Positions 19,818-28,874 of a DNA stretch of 64,000 nucleotides are shown here, one piece after another. The stretch comes from Flavobacteriaceae bacterium (GTDB taxonomy: Bacteria; Bacteroidota; Bacteroidia; Flavobacteriales; Flavobacteriaceae), in the NCBI GenBank assembly GCA_029243385.1, contig JAQWSC010000007.1, positions 1-64,000 on the forward strand, written 5' to 3'. The notes beneath the pieces are model-generated. The model was not told the origin of the DNA. It did no database searches and saw only the letters and a program-made list of their open reading frames with translations. Both the position numbers and the translations under genes were made by a program. Position 1 is the first letter of the stretch. The number at the start of each line of letters is the position of its first letter.

Positions 19818-21281
19818 ATGAAAAAAATAAAATTTATATTTATTACAATAGCAGCCTTAACAATGGTTGCTTGTACTTCAGATGCTGATTATGAGGATTT
19901 AAATAAAGATCCAAACAATCCTGTTGAAGCGAGTGCAGAGTCTTTATTCTCTGCTGCTCAAAAGACGCTCGTTGACGAAGTCAATGACATCGATTACAGA
20001 GATGCACCCTTTATGTTGTATGCACAATACGCGCAACAAACAACGTACACGGATGAATCTCAGTATGACATGAAGAATCGTGGAATACCTGGAGAAATTT
20101 TTTCTACGGTGTATCAAAATATTTTATATGACTTAAAAGATGCTGCCTTATTGGTAAGTGATGATGAGTTCAAATCTGCTCAAATTGAGTTGCTAGCAGT
20201 GTATGCTTGGCAATATCTTGTTGACAATTTTGGAAATGTTCCTTATTCTGAAGCACTCAAAGTTATTGGCGAAGATCAAATTTTAGCGCCTAAATACGAT
20301 GATGCAGCGACCATTTACGCTGATCTAATGAGCAGAGCCGTTGCAGCCAAAGTGATGCTAGGGGGTTCAGGTGACGGATTTACTAATGCCGATTTTGTTC
20401 TCGCAGGAGACAAAGATGCTTGGTTAAAATTTGCCAACTCGCTAATTATTAAAATTGGTGTTAGAGCAACTGGAAATACCTTTAAAGCTGAAGTAGAAGC
20501 TGCAGCTAGTGGAGCGCTTGGAAGCAATGCGGACAATGTTACTATGGATTACGAAGGTAGTACTCCCAACACCAACCCATCGTGGTTGGAGTTAGTGCAA
20601 AGTGGTAGAAATGACTATGTTCTTGGTAAGCCTTTTGTTGACGCATTGATTTCAGCAGACCTAGAAGACCCTCGTCAAGATGTTTTCTTTGACCCTGAAA
20701 GCAAAATGGTTATTGACACATTATCCAATGGTGATTTAGTAGAAAACTACAAAGGTGGCGTTATTGGTCAAAAAAGTGCTTGGTCTGCACATTCTAAACT
20801 AGGAACCAAACTTTTTGATCCTACCTTTAGAGGTGTCTTGTTTGACTTCGCAGAAATTAGTTTCTACCTTGCTGACGCTTCGGCTAGAGGATGGGCTGTA
20901 GGAGGCGATGCGCCAACGCATTACGCCAATGGAATCAAAGCTAGTTTTACCGATTGGGGGTTAACAGAAGCCGCAGCTGATGCCTATTTATTGAAGCCTA
21001 AAGTTGCCTATGCAACGGCAGACGGAACAGCAGATGAGAAAATCGGAAAACAATTATGGATCGCTATGTTCAATAGAGGTTTTGAGGGATGGACCGCTTA
21101 CCGTCGCTACGGAGGAGCTCCTTTAACACAATCCGAACTTGCAGAAGATGATTTAAAGGACGTTCCAAGACGTTTGACTTATCCTGTTGTAGAACAAACT
21201 AGAAATCCTTCAAACTACACTGCTGCTGCATCAGCAATAGGTGATGACAAGCAAAGTACCAAAATATTCTGGGACAACTAG
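19818..21281 (+). CDS. SusD/RagB-family surface lipoprotein
   Basis: This is the surface-exposed substrate-binding partner that forms the lid over the SusC barrel. The 487-residue product has a lipoprotein signal peptide with lipobox MVAC (Cys19), then the SusD start DLNKDPNNPVEAS. A helical TPR-like body follows with LAVYAWQYLVDNFGNVPYSE, and a C-terminal FNRGFEGWTAYRRYGG segment. The pattern fits the SusD-like subgroup often seen beside peptide or unknown-substrate SusC proteins. It is co-transcribed with susC and ended by a strong terminator. Confidence 0.93.
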   Translation: MKKIKFIFITIAALTMVACTSDADYEDLNKDPNNPVEASAESLFSAAQKTLVDEVNDIDYRDAPFMLYAQYAQQTTYTDESQYDMKNRGIPGEIFSTVYQNILYDLKDAALLVSDDEFKSAQIELLAVYAWQYLVDNFGNVPYSEALKVIGEDQILAPKYDDAATIYADLMSRAVAAKVMLGGSGDGFTNADFVLAGDKDAWLKFANSLIIKIGVRATGNTFKAEVEAAASGALGSNADNVTMDYEGSTPNTNPSWLELVQSGRNDYVLGKPFVDALISADLEDPRQDVFFDPESKMVIDTLSNGDLVENYKGGVIGQKSAWSAHSKLGTKLFDPTFRGVLFDFAEISFYLADASARGWAVGGDAPTHYANGIKASFTDWGLTEAAADAYLLKPKVAYATADGTADEKIGKQLWIAMFNRGFEGWTAYRRYGGAPLTQSELAEDDLKDVPRRLTYPVVEQTRNPSNYTAAASAIGDDKQSTKIFWDN

Positions 21282-21323
21282 GCTACAACACTTTATATAC
21301 AGCATAATTTATTTTATGCATTC

Positions 21324-21350
21324 AAAACCCCGCATATTGCGGGGTTTTTT
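21324..21350 (+). terminator. Intrinsic terminator after the SusC/SusD pair
   Basis: Stem AAAACCCCGCA / TGCGGGGTTTT with loop TAT (21324-21348) is followed by T residues. Its core resembles the terminator at 16294-16325, so the SusCD unit is bracketed by two similar GC-rich hairpins. Confidence 0.9.
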
Positions 21351-21445
21351 GATTTTATTGATAAACAGCAACAATGAATAAAGATTCATATATACTCATT
21401 TTATGGATCTCTACAAAAACCTTCATCAGGTGGTTTTTTTTTGGT

Positions 21446-21453
21446 TACATTTG
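21446..21453 (+). promoter_or_regulatory. -7 box (TACATTTG) 4 nt before the rlmB ATG
   Basis: An exact TAnnTTTG octamer ends at 21453 and the ATG starts at 21458. If used, transcription would begin at or within a few bases of the start codon. No TTG is found at the usual -33 spacing. Confidence 0.4.
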
Positions 21454-21457
21454 AAAC

Positions 21458-22183
21458 ATGAAAAAAGAAACACTTATTTACGGCATTCGAGCAGTAATCG
21501 AAGCAGTAGAAGCTGGTAATTCAATTGATAAAGTATTTGTACAAAGAGGACTGAAAGGAACCCTTTCTCACGAACTCGTCAAACTCCTAAAAAGCAAAGA
21601 AATTGTATTTTCAATGGTTCCTATTGAAAAACTCAATCGTTTAACAATGTACAATCATCAAGGTGTAGTCGCTACCATATCCCCTATTCAGCTCCACAAT
21701 TTGGACGCTTTACTAGATCAAGCTCCCGAAAACCCATTGTTTCTTATTTTGGACCAAATCTCGGATGTTCGGAACTTTGGCGCTATCATTCGAACCGCAT
21801 CCTGTACAGGTGTTTCCGGAATTATCGTACAAGCAAGCGGAGGAGCTCCTATCAACGGAGATGTAATTAAAACCTCAGCAGGTGCTGTGTTTAATGTTCC
21901 TATATGCAGAGTAAGCCATATCAAAGACGCTTTGTATCATTTACAGGCCAGCGACATACAAATTGTCGCTGCCTCAGAAAAAGCAACTAATTTCCTCTAT
22001 GACTGCGAATTGTCAAAACCTACTGCCCTGGTAATGGGTTCGGAAGAAAAAGGAATTGCTTCCTCTGTGCTAAAATTATGCGATGTACAAGCAAAATTAC
22101 CCATGACAGGCACCATTGCCTCACTGAATGTCTCGGTAGCTTGTGGTGCTTTTTTGTACGAAGCGATAAGACAGCGCGCATAA
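21458..22183 (+). CDS. rlmB: 23S rRNA (guanosine-2'-O-)-methyltransferase, RlmB type (TrmH/SpoU family)
   Basis: This is a SpoU-family enzyme that transfers a methyl group from SAM to a ribose 2'-OH, in RlmB on a 23S rRNA guanosine. The 241-residue product has the N-terminal substrate-binding domain (YGIRAVIEAVEAG). The knotted catalytic domain shows motif 1 DVRNFGAIIRTASCTG (conserved Asn and Arg), motif 2 VMGSEEKGI and motif 3 MTGTIASLNVSVACGAFLYE. rarA follows after 37 nt on the same strand. The exact target could also be a tRNA, but the architecture is that of RlmB. Confidence 0.88.
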   Translation: MKKETLIYGIRAVIEAVEAGNSIDKVFVQRGLKGTLSHELVKLLKSKEIVFSMVPIEKLNRLTMYNHQGVVATISPIQLHNLDALLDQAPENPLFLILDQISDVRNFGAIIRTASCTGVSGIIVQASGGAPINGDVIKTSAGAVFNVPICRVSHIKDALYHLQASDIQIVAASEKATNFLYDCELSKPTALVMGSEEKGIASSVLKLCDVQAKLPMTGTIASLNVSVACGAFLYEAIRQRA

Positions 22184-22220
22184 CGCATTGTAAAATTCCA
22201 GAATCTCGTATCTTTACAAG

Positions 22221-23498
22221 ATGAGCATTCCACTGGCAGAACGGATTCGTCCTCGACAACTTTCAGACTATATCGGTCAAGAGCATTTGGTTGGTCCTAA
22301 GGGCGCATTGAGCTCGGGAATACAAAACGGCACGCTACCTTCTGTTATTTTTTGGGGAACGCCCGGTATTGGAAAAACCACACTGGCAAACATAATTGCT
22401 AAAGAAACCCAGCGTCCTTTTTATACGCTCAGCGCTATCAGCTCGGGGGTCAAAGAAGTTCGAGAAGTCATTCAAAAAGCCCAGCAGTCCAATGGACTCT
22501 TCGAAAACAAAACACCCATTTTATTTATTGATGAAATTCATCGATTTAGCAAATCTCAACAAGATTCTCTTTTAGGTGCTGTTGAAAAAGGATGGATCAC
22601 ACTCATTGGTGCCACCACTGAAAACCCAAGTTTTGAGGTCATTTCGGCCTTACTTTCCCGATGTCAAGTATATGTTCTAAATCCTTTCGGAAAAAAAGAA
22701 CTCCAACAATTGTTAGACAGAGCTGTAAAAGAAGACACTGTTCTCAAAGAAAAAGATATTGTAGTTAAAGAAACGGATGCGCTTTTTAAATTTTCGGGCG
22801 GTGATGCTCGAAAATTGCTCAATATTTTTGAATTGTTAATCGCTTCTTTTACCGAGAAAAAAATCACCATTACAAACCAACTGGTTCAAGAGAAAATATT
22901 GCAAAACCCTGCTTTGTACGACAAAGGAGGCGATCAGCACTACGATATCATTTCTGCATTTATCAAGTCCATTCGAGGAAGCGACCCCAATGCTGCAGTC
23001 TATTGGTTAGCTCGAATGCTAGAGGGTGGAGAAGACATAAAATTCATCGCCCGAAGAATGGTCATACTAGCTAGTGAAGATATCGGAAATGCCAATCCAA
23101 CCGCGCTAGTAATCGCAACCAATACATTTCAGTCTGTCAGCATCATCGGCATGCCTGAGTCAAGGATTATACTCAGTCAGTGTGCTATTTATTTAGCAAC
23201 TTCCCCAAAAAGTAACTCCAGTTATTTGGCTATTGAAAAAGCACGAAAACTGGTTCATGAAACAGGAGATCTTTCCGTACCACTTGCCCTGAGAAATGCT
23301 CCCACTACCCTAATGAAAGAGTTGGATTATGGTAAAGAATATCAGTATGCTCATGATTTTGAGGGGAATTTTGTGAAACAAGAATTTCTTCCTAAAGAAT
23401 TGGAAAACAGTAAAATATACAGCCCAGGCCAAAACACTCGTGAAACTGCCATTTTGGAATTCTTAAAAAAAAGCTGGAAAGACAAATACGGTTATTAA
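22221..23498 (+). CDS. rarA: Replication-associated recombination protein A (AAA+ ATPase)
   Basis: RarA/MgsA is a clamp-loader-like AAA+ ATPase acting at stalled replication forks. The 425-residue product starts MSIPLAERIRPRQLSDYIG. It has Walker A GTPGIGKTT, Walker B ILFIDEIHRF, sensor 1 GATTENPSF, sensor 2 SGGDARKLLN, and the C-terminal tetramerisation domain with YWLARMLEGGEDIKFIARR. The stop is one base from the stop of the convergent HAD gene; a small stem GGTTAT/ATAACC (23490-23507) lies over the junction. Confidence 0.95.
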   Translation: MSIPLAERIRPRQLSDYIGQEHLVGPKGALSSGIQNGTLPSVIFWGTPGIGKTTLANIIAKETQRPFYTLSAISSGVKEVREVIQKAQQSNGLFENKTPILFIDEIHRFSKSQQDSLLGAVEKGWITLIGATTENPSFEVISALLSRCQVYVLNPFGKKELQQLLDRAVKEDTVLKEKDIVVKETDALFKFSGGDARKLLNIFELLIASFTEKKITITNQLVQEKILQNPALYDKGGDQHYDIISAFIKSIRGSDPNAAVYWLARMLEGGEDIKFIARRMVILASEDIGNANPTALVIATNTFQSVSIIGMPESRIILSQCAIYLATSPKSNSSYLAIEKARKLVHETGDLSVPLALRNAPTTLMKELDYGKEYQYAHDFEGNFVKQEFLPKELENSKIYSPGQNTRETAILEFLKKSWKDKYGY

Positions 23499-23499
23499 T

Positions 23500-24192
23500 C
23501 TATAACCACTGAGTTAAGACCGTAAGATCTGTAATTATGGGAGCGTGATCGTGGTTCGACTCACCATGGGCAATGAAATGAATCGGCTGAATTCCCATAT
23601 CTTTTGCTCCCAACACATCTGCTTCTAGGCTATCCCCTATCATTAAACTATTAGCTGCAGCAACTTTTGCCGTTTCTAACGCATGTTTAAAAATTAAAGG
23701 ATTTGGCTTTTTTACTCCGACAGATTCCGAATCTATTACGTGCTCAAAATAATGATCGATTTTGGAGGTTCTCATTTTCTGACCTTGCACCTCTCTAAAA
23801 CCATTGGTAATAATATGAAGGCGGTATTTGGGCAACAGGTATTCCAACGTTGAACGCGCCCCAGTAAGCAAGTGATTGAACTGGGGCAACAAACGAATGT
23901 AATCTTCAGACAATTGATGGATAGTGTTGTCTGAAACAGCAATATTCAGCTTGTCGAAAGTAGTTTTAAGCCTTTGGTAACGAAGGTCTTTCTTTGAAAT
24001 TTTTTCTTCACGATACAGTTTCCAAAAAGAAAAATTTATAGGTATATAGACTTCCAAAAAAGGGTCTAATTCAACGGGTATTTGATGTTCGGTCAGTATG
24101 TTATGAAACGTTAGTGCCGAGTTCTTCTCAAAATCCCATAAGGTGTGATCCAAATCAAAAAAAATATCTGTGATGTTGTTTTTAAACTCCAT
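23500..24192 (-). CDS. HAD-superfamily hydrolase, YjjG type (nucleotidase-like)
   Basis: This is a haloacid-dehalogenase phosphatase; relatives of this type dephosphorylate non-canonical pyrimidine nucleotides. The 230-residue product has motif I FFDLDHTLWDFEKNS (catalytic Asp pair), motif II in LHIITNGF, the motif III lysine in GVKKPNPLIFKHAL and motif IV MIGDSLEADVLGAKDMGI. A helical cap sits between motifs I and II. Its start overlaps the upstream deacetylase-like gene by 11 bp, so it is the last gene of a radC-led set. Confidence 0.85.
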   Translation of the reverse strand: MEFKNNITDIFFDLDHTLWDFEKNSALTFHNILTEHQIPVELDPFLEVYIPINFSFWKLYREEKISKKDLRYQRLKTTFDKLNIAVSDNTIHQLSEDYIRLLPQFNHLLTGARSTLEYLLPKYRLHIITNGFREVQGQKMRTSKIDHYFEHVIDSESVGVKKPNPLIFKHALETAKVAAANSLMIGDSLEADVLGAKDMGIQPIHFIAHGESNHDHAPIITDLTVLTQWL

Positions 24193-25480
24193 GTTTGCGA
24201 AGATACTTGATTAAAAGCGTTTTCCAAGGAGTGCTGAAAACACTTTCTTTAAAACTAGCATTGGTAAATACTATCGTCAATGGGCCTTTTGCTTTTTTAA
24301 CATTTTGGGTAATTCGCTCCATCAATTGACGTGCTTTACGCGTAGATTTGGTACGTTTTAAATGATATTCTGTAAGGGCTATAGGATGAATTTTTAAAGG
24401 AGTTTGAGATTCGGATTCAAGATCGTAAAAGTAAAATGGAGTGCACGTACTGGCTCGAAACCCTGCTTTTTCATTGTATTGAAACGAATAGTCATTTAGG
24501 TAGCCTTCTTGAGCAAAATTTCGATATACAGTAGGGTAACTTAAACAGATCATGTGTTGACGGATACTTCCACTTTGTTTGTGGATAAGTGCTTGCAATC
24601 TATTGGATTCTATTTTAATTAAATCGTTGTTTTCAGTGGACTGGTGCGACGCCAACAAAGAAACAGGTATATAATCTGCGACTTCTTTAATGCGTTCCAA
24701 AAAAGGAGTGTTAAAGAAACTAATATTTCGATCGTAATGACTGAGGTTTGTAAATAGAAAAAAACATTGTGTGGGAATTTTAAGAGCCGTATGAACAGCA
24801 ATCCACTCTGTGAATGTATCGGCCGGATCTGTTTGAAGAGAAAGAAGTACGCCTATTATCTTGAAAACAGAAATAAAATTAAATTTAAAAATGTCTTTAA
24901 AAAATCCTGCCAATGAGCGAATCAGTCCTTTTCCTTTGAACTGAAAAGCAACAGGAACTTCCATGGCCGTTTGTAATTGAAAACTTCGATTTGAGAAGGA
25001 AATATCTGGAAATTGCTTCTTAAAAATTGCTCCAAACCGCTGAACCCACAAATCCACTAAAGGAATTTCTAAAAATCCTTTTTCCAAAGCCAAACTATCG
25101 GTGGCTATGAATCTTCCTAAGAAATCCTTTCTGTGGGGAACATATTCTTCATATCGGCTTAATAAATAAAAACTAGCTGCAAATAAATCGAAAGGAATCG
25201 AACTATCACTTCCCGATCCAAAAAAAATGGGTAATTCGTCCCAATCGTCTGTTGTGATGTCGAGCGTTTCCACTCCATGACCAAAAAGGAGAGAATGCGA
25301 TTGAATAAAAAACTCATTTCCCAATGGCTGTTTAGTGTAACTAAACTTAGGTCCCGAAAAGGCAACAAACACGTCCAAAGCCGATGTAAAATCAATAGGT
25401 ACACCCAACAATCGAACAAAAATATGTTTAAAAACATACCGAACCCTAGGTGTTATCGTGTGTGTATAAACTAAAACCAT
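24182..25480 (-). CDS. Polysaccharide-deacetylase-like protein, probably lacking catalytic Asp pair
   Basis: The 432-residue product matches in layout the large NodB-like proteins common in flavobacteria next to HAD genes. It has an N-terminal domain (to about 160), then a deacetylase-like region starting around LQTAMEVPVAFQFKGKGL (169-186), and a C-terminal part with EKAGFRASTCTPFYFYDLE, which resembles the family's GFRAGT...PFYFYD segment. Where active members have D-x-D in the first strand, I read E174-V-P176, so metal binding is probably lost. It lies 3 nt after radC and overlaps the HAD gene by 11 bp. Family assignment is from memory of patterns and is moderate. Confidence 0.6.
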   Translation of the reverse strand: MVLVYTHTITPRVRYVFKHIFVRLLGVPIDFTSALDVFVAFSGPKFSYTKQPLGNEFFIQSHSLLFGHGVETLDITTDDWDELPIFFGSGSDSSIPFDLFAASFYLLSRYEEYVPHRKDFLGRFIATDSLALEKGFLEIPLVDLWVQRFGAIFKKQFPDISFSNRSFQLQTAMEVPVAFQFKGKGLIRSLAGFFKDIFKFNFISVFKIIGVLLSLQTDPADTFTEWIAVHTALKIPTQCFFLFTNLSHYDRNISFFNTPFLERIKEVADYIPVSLLASHQSTENNDLIKIESNRLQALIHKQSGSIRQHMICLSYPTVYRNFAQEGYLNDYSFQYNEKAGFRASTCTPFYFYDLESESQTPLKIHPIALTEYHLKRTKSTRKARQLMERITQNVKKAKGPLTIVFTNASFKESVFSTPWKTLLIKYLRKHGV

Positions 25481-25483
25481 GTA

Positions 25484-26179
25484 TTATAAATCGCCATTAT
25501 CAGCGAAGCTAAAATACGAGTTTTCGGTGACGATTAAGTGGTCCAACAGCTTGATATCTAAAATATCACATCCTTTTCTAAATTTTTTCGTGATTTCATG
25601 ATCCGAAGCACTTGGTTTTAGGGTTCCAGATGGGTGGTTATGCGCTAAAATAATTGCAGTAGATTCATGCAATAATGTTTGTTTGAGCGCTAAGCGTATA
25701 TCAACTGTCGTTTGTGAAATTCCACCTTTGCTCAACTGTTGACTGCCCAAAAATACGTGAGAATTATTGAGAAATACAATCCAAAATTCTTCATGAGGCA
25801 AATCACCAATTAGAGGCCTTAGCAATTCAAATGCACTTTGACTAGATGTAATTTTGGAAAGGTTTTCAGAATTTTCAAAGCGCCTCCGACGACTAAGTTC
25901 CAATGCCGCGCTAATAGAAACAGCCTTGGCATTTCCAATTCCTCTAAATTTTGTAAGCTGGGAAATGGCCATTTTTTCTAATTCGGTCAAGCTATTGGAA
26001 ACTGAGGCTAATATTCGTTGGGAGAGGCGAACGGCACTTTCTTTAGAATTGCCACTTCCTATAAGTATTGCCAAGAGTTCTGCACTCGAAAGAGCTCTAG
26101 CTCCCTGTTTCAATAATTTTTCTCGTGGACGATCGCTCTCAGACCACTGTTTGATAGTGAAGTGTGTAGATGGGTTCAT
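25484..26179 (-). CDS. radC: RadC family protein (JAB1/MPN domain)
   Basis: RadC-like proteins have an N-terminal helix-hairpin-helix region and a C-terminal JAB1/MPN domain with a metal site; their cellular role is still unclear. The 231-residue product has LSSAELLAILIGSG and FRGIGNAKAVSISAALELSR, then the JAMM motif AHNHPSGTLKPSASDHEIT with the expected His, His and Asp ligands. It is chromosomal and core-like, not a plasmid antirestriction type. It heads a minus-strand set with the deacetylase-like and HAD genes. Confidence 0.93.
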   Translation of the reverse strand: MNPSTHFTIKQWSESDRPREKLLKQGARALSSAELLAILIGSGNSKESAVRLSQRILASVSNSLTELEKMAISQLTKFRGIGNAKAVSISAALELSRRRRFENSENLSKITSSQSAFELLRPLIGDLPHEEFWIVFLNNSHVFLGSQQLSKGGISQTTVDIRLALKQTLLHESTAIILAHNHPSGTLKPSASDHEITKKFRKGCDILDIKLLDHLIVTENSYFSFADNGDL

Positions 26180-26239
26180 GTTTTTTGGAAATTTATATTA
26201 AATATAATAAATTCGTTTTTCCATAACCTACTTATATCT

Positions 26240-26590
26240 ATGAATTACATCTCCCTTTTTGAAGAGAAAATATACCTCTCCATTAAAAATCGTCTTCACA
26301 ACTTATCAAAAGACGCGACCCATGTTTCTAATAAAATGACTGTAAATCAAATGTTGGTTCACTGTCAAGAACCATTGTTACTATCATTAGAAGACACAGA
26401 ACTCATAATTCCTGAAACAGACGATTTTGACGAACTTAAAAATTTCCTCATTGAATTGGTGGAATTATTTTACCAACAACCTCGCAAAAAAAGAAGGAAG
26501 CGCCCTACTTTTGGAGAGTTCAGTTCAGAACGATGGGGACACTCTCAATTCAAACACTTGGACCACCATTTTAATGAATTCAACGCTTAA
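26240..26590 (+). CDS. DUF1569-family (DinB-like) protein
   Basis: The 116-residue cytosolic protein has the pattern of DUF1569, a DinB-like four-helix family: MTVNQMLVHCQEP near the N-terminus and RWGHSQFKHLDHHFNEF at the end, with His residues that would bind a metal. The function is unknown. I chose the ATG at 26240 (MNYISLFEEKIYL); an upstream in-frame Met at 26162 overlaps the radC start and adds non-family sequence. The stop overlaps the end of convergent mpl by 11 bp. Confidence 0.75.
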   Translation: MNYISLFEEKIYLSIKNRLHNLSKDATHVSNKMTVNQMLVHCQEPLLLSLEDTELIIPETDDFDELKNFLIELVELFYQQPRKKRRKRPTFGEFSSERWGHSQFKHLDHHFNEFNA

Positions 26591-27938
26591 AATAAGAAGT
26601 GAATTGATCCCAATCCAATCCTCCATAATTTCCAGAACTCATCATAAGTAAGCACATATTCTGACATTGTTGTTGAAATAAATACTGGTGAAAATCCTTT
26701 GCATTGGTAAAAACTTGCAAAAAAGGATGGTTAAAAGCTTTTTTAATATCCTCCGCCTCAATTGCCTTCATTCCTTTTAATGACAGAGCTTCTTGGTCGT
26801 AATAAACAACCGCCTGAGTAGCCTGAGATAATGCACCTTTGTATTGATTAATAAACTGTGAAGATAGACTGCTGTAGGTATGCAATTCCAAACAAGCCAA
26901 TAGACTTCGGTTGGGGTATTGATTTTTAACAGCGTGGGTGGTAGCTTTTACTTTGCTAGGAGCATGTGCAAAGTCTTTGTACAGAACCCGATCGCTTGAT
27001 TTATAAACAGTTTCCAAACGCTTTGAAGCTCCTTTAAAACTTGCAATGGCCTCATAAAAATCTTCTTCGTCAATTCCCATATGTTGACACACCCATTTGG
27101 CTCCCGCTAGATTACTGATGTTATGAGCGCCAAAAACCGCCACCGGCAAAGGTCCTTCAGAAGTAGTTAGATAGGTTTGTCCGTCGATAACTTCATAATC
27201 CAATGAACGATACTCGTGTTTACGGATAGGTATTTGGGTGGCTTCTGCTAATTCTTTTACATGAACATCTTCTTCGTTGTACACTAAAATTCCACCATGA
27301 ACTATTGAGTCCATAAAAACTCGAAATTGCTCCTTATATTTTTCTTCTGTAGAAAACACATTGATATGATCCCAAGCAATTCCGCTTACCAAAGCGATAT
27401 TGGGTTGATACCAATGAAACTTGGGGCGCCTATCAATAGGAGAAGATAAATATTCATCCCCTTCCAAGACTATAAATTCATTTTCGGCAGTAAGATGAAC
27501 CATCGTGTCAAAGCCCTCGAGTTGAGCGCCTACCATATAATCCACTTCTCTTTGGTGGTAGTGAAGTACATGCAGAATCATAGCCGTAATGGTTGTTTTT
27601 CCATGACTTCCACCAATAACAACTCGTGTTTTTTGTTGACTGTATTGATAGAGAAACTCTGGATAAGAATAGATGGTCAAGCCCAATTCTTGAGTACGAA
27701 GAAGCTCTGGATTATTGGGTTTTGCGTGCATTCCAAGAATCACTACATCCAAAGAAGTTGTGATTTTATCAGGAAACCAGCCTTCCTCTTTCGGCAACAA
27801 TCCTTTTTCTTGCAAACGAGAACGAGAAGGTTCATAGATAGCGTCATCACTTCCAGTAACTTGTTCTCCTTTTTCGTGAAGAGCCCGCGCCAAGTTGTGC
27901 ATAGCGCTTCCTCCTATTGCAATAAAATGAACATTCAT
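26580..27938 (-). CDS. mpl: UDP-N-acetylmuramate:L-alanyl-gamma-D-glutamyl-meso-diaminopimelate ligase
   Basis: Mpl re-attaches the recycled murein tripeptide to UDP-MurNAc, saving wall peptide synthesis. The 452-residue product has the Mur-ligase N-terminal nucleotide fold (FIAIGGSAMHNLARAL), the ATP P-loop IGGSHGKTTITAMIL, the central VLEGDEYLSSPID and WDHINVF motifs, and a C-terminal domain with KDFAHAPSKVKATTHAV. The DEYLS motif and the HIN motif favour Mpl over MurC. It is the last gene of an adk-obgE-TPR-mpl run, 6 nt after the TPR gene. Confidence 0.93.
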   Translation of the reverse strand: MNVHFIAIGGSAMHNLARALHEKGEQVTGSDDAIYEPSRSRLQEKGLLPKEEGWFPDKITTSLDVVILGMHAKPNNPELLRTQELGLTIYSYPEFLYQYSQQKTRVVIGGSHGKTTITAMILHVLHYHQREVDYMVGAQLEGFDTMVHLTAENEFIVLEGDEYLSSPIDRRPKFHWYQPNIALVSGIAWDHINVFSTEEKYKEQFRVFMDSIVHGGILVYNEEDVHVKELAEATQIPIRKHEYRSLDYEVIDGQTYLTTSEGPLPVAVFGAHNISNLAGAKWVCQHMGIDEEDFYEAIASFKGASKRLETVYKSSDRVLYKDFAHAPSKVKATTHAVKNQYPNRSLLACLELHTYSSLSSQFINQYKGALSQATQAVVYYDQEALSLKGMKAIEAEDIKKAFNHPFLQVFTNAKDFHQYLFQQQCQNMCLLMMSSGNYGGLDWDQFTSYFKR

Positions 27939-27944
27939 ACGTCT

Positions 27945-28874
27945 TTAATTTTTAGGGGAAGATACAATTTCTAAATCCAAAAAATCATCCCATTTTAGAA
28001 GGTCTTTTTGGACAGAAGGTAACTGTGAAATGGCTTTTTGATGATGCCATTTTGCTTGTTCAATATTCCCAATTTGATCATAAACTTGCGCCAATCGTTC
28101 ATGAGCAAATGCCAAAGGAAAACCTTCTTTGGATGAATGATGTTCTATAAAATATGAAAAACAACAAATCGCTATTTCGGGAAAACGTTTTGAAAAAAAC
28201 AACGCTTTTCCCAACTCATAATACGATTGGTTACGGTGCAAATAATTAGACAGCGATGAACATGGTTTTTGTGACAACCAATCAAATGCTTTTTCGTAAA
28301 ATTCGATTGATTTTTCAGGTCTTTTTTGTTTGTAAAATAAAAACCCTTGAGCCAAAGCGCCTTCAAGAGGAGATAATTGCTGAATCTCATCCACCATTTT
28401 TTGGGCTTTTGCGTCGCTTCCCCCTAAGAAAAAAGGCAATGCTTCGTATAGCTCCATAAGCACCCATCGACTTTCAATATGAGCGGTGTTTAATGCGGCG
28501 GCTTTTTCAAAAGCAACTTTCATGGGGCGCACAAAAGGGACTGATTGGATTCGAGAAACTTCCAGAGCCTTTACTCCCAAAACTCCTCCGTGTTTGAAAT
28601 GAAATTGAAAATTATTCGGGTCCCTTGTTACCAACTGAGCATATACTTTTAGGGCATCATCCCACTGGAATTTTGCACCGTAATAGTCTCCCAATTTTTC
28701 TAATGTATGCAAGTCATCAGGATTGGACCGGTGCTTTGCTTTTAGTGAATCAATTGTACTATAGTAAGCGCTAGTAAGCTGAGGAGTATTAAAGTACGAC
28801 TGTGGTATTCGCTGGGCAGACAATGAGGTAATGCAACCTATAAGTAGCCATATTATTCGTTGAGTTTTTTCCAT
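27945..28874 (-). CDS. Exported TPR-repeat protein
   Basis: The 309-residue product has a short signal peptide ([16 protein letters not shown]) and several helical TPR-type repeats: [20 protein letters not shown], then [20 protein letters not shown] and [20 protein letters not shown]. It is probably periplasmic, acting as a protein-binding scaffold; no enzyme motif is visible. Its ATG lies inside the obgE 3' end (22-bp overlap) and mpl follows after 6 nt, so it is expressed with both. A specific partner cannot be named. Confidence 0.75.
   Translation of the reverse strand: MEKTQRIIWLLIGCITSLSAQRIPQSYFNTPQLTSAYYSTIDSLKAKHRSNPDDLHTLEKLGDYYGAKFQWDDALKVYAQLVTRDPNNFQFHFKHGGVLGVKALEVSRIQSVPFVRPMKVAFEKAAALNTAHIESRWVLMELYEALPFFLGGSDAKAQKMVDEIQQLSPLEGALAQGFLFYKQKRPEKSIEFYEKAFDWLSQKPCSSLSNYLHRNQSYYELGKALFFSKRFPEIAICCFSYFIEHHSSKEGFPLAFAHERLAQVYDQIGNIEQAKWHHQKAISQLPSVQKDLLKWDDFLDLEIVSSPKN

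Noticed and set aside
23490-23507. Hairpin GGTTAT/ATAACC at the rarA-HAD junction as a bidirectional terminator
   Set aside because: The stem is only 6 bp and AT-rich, and there is no T run on either side.
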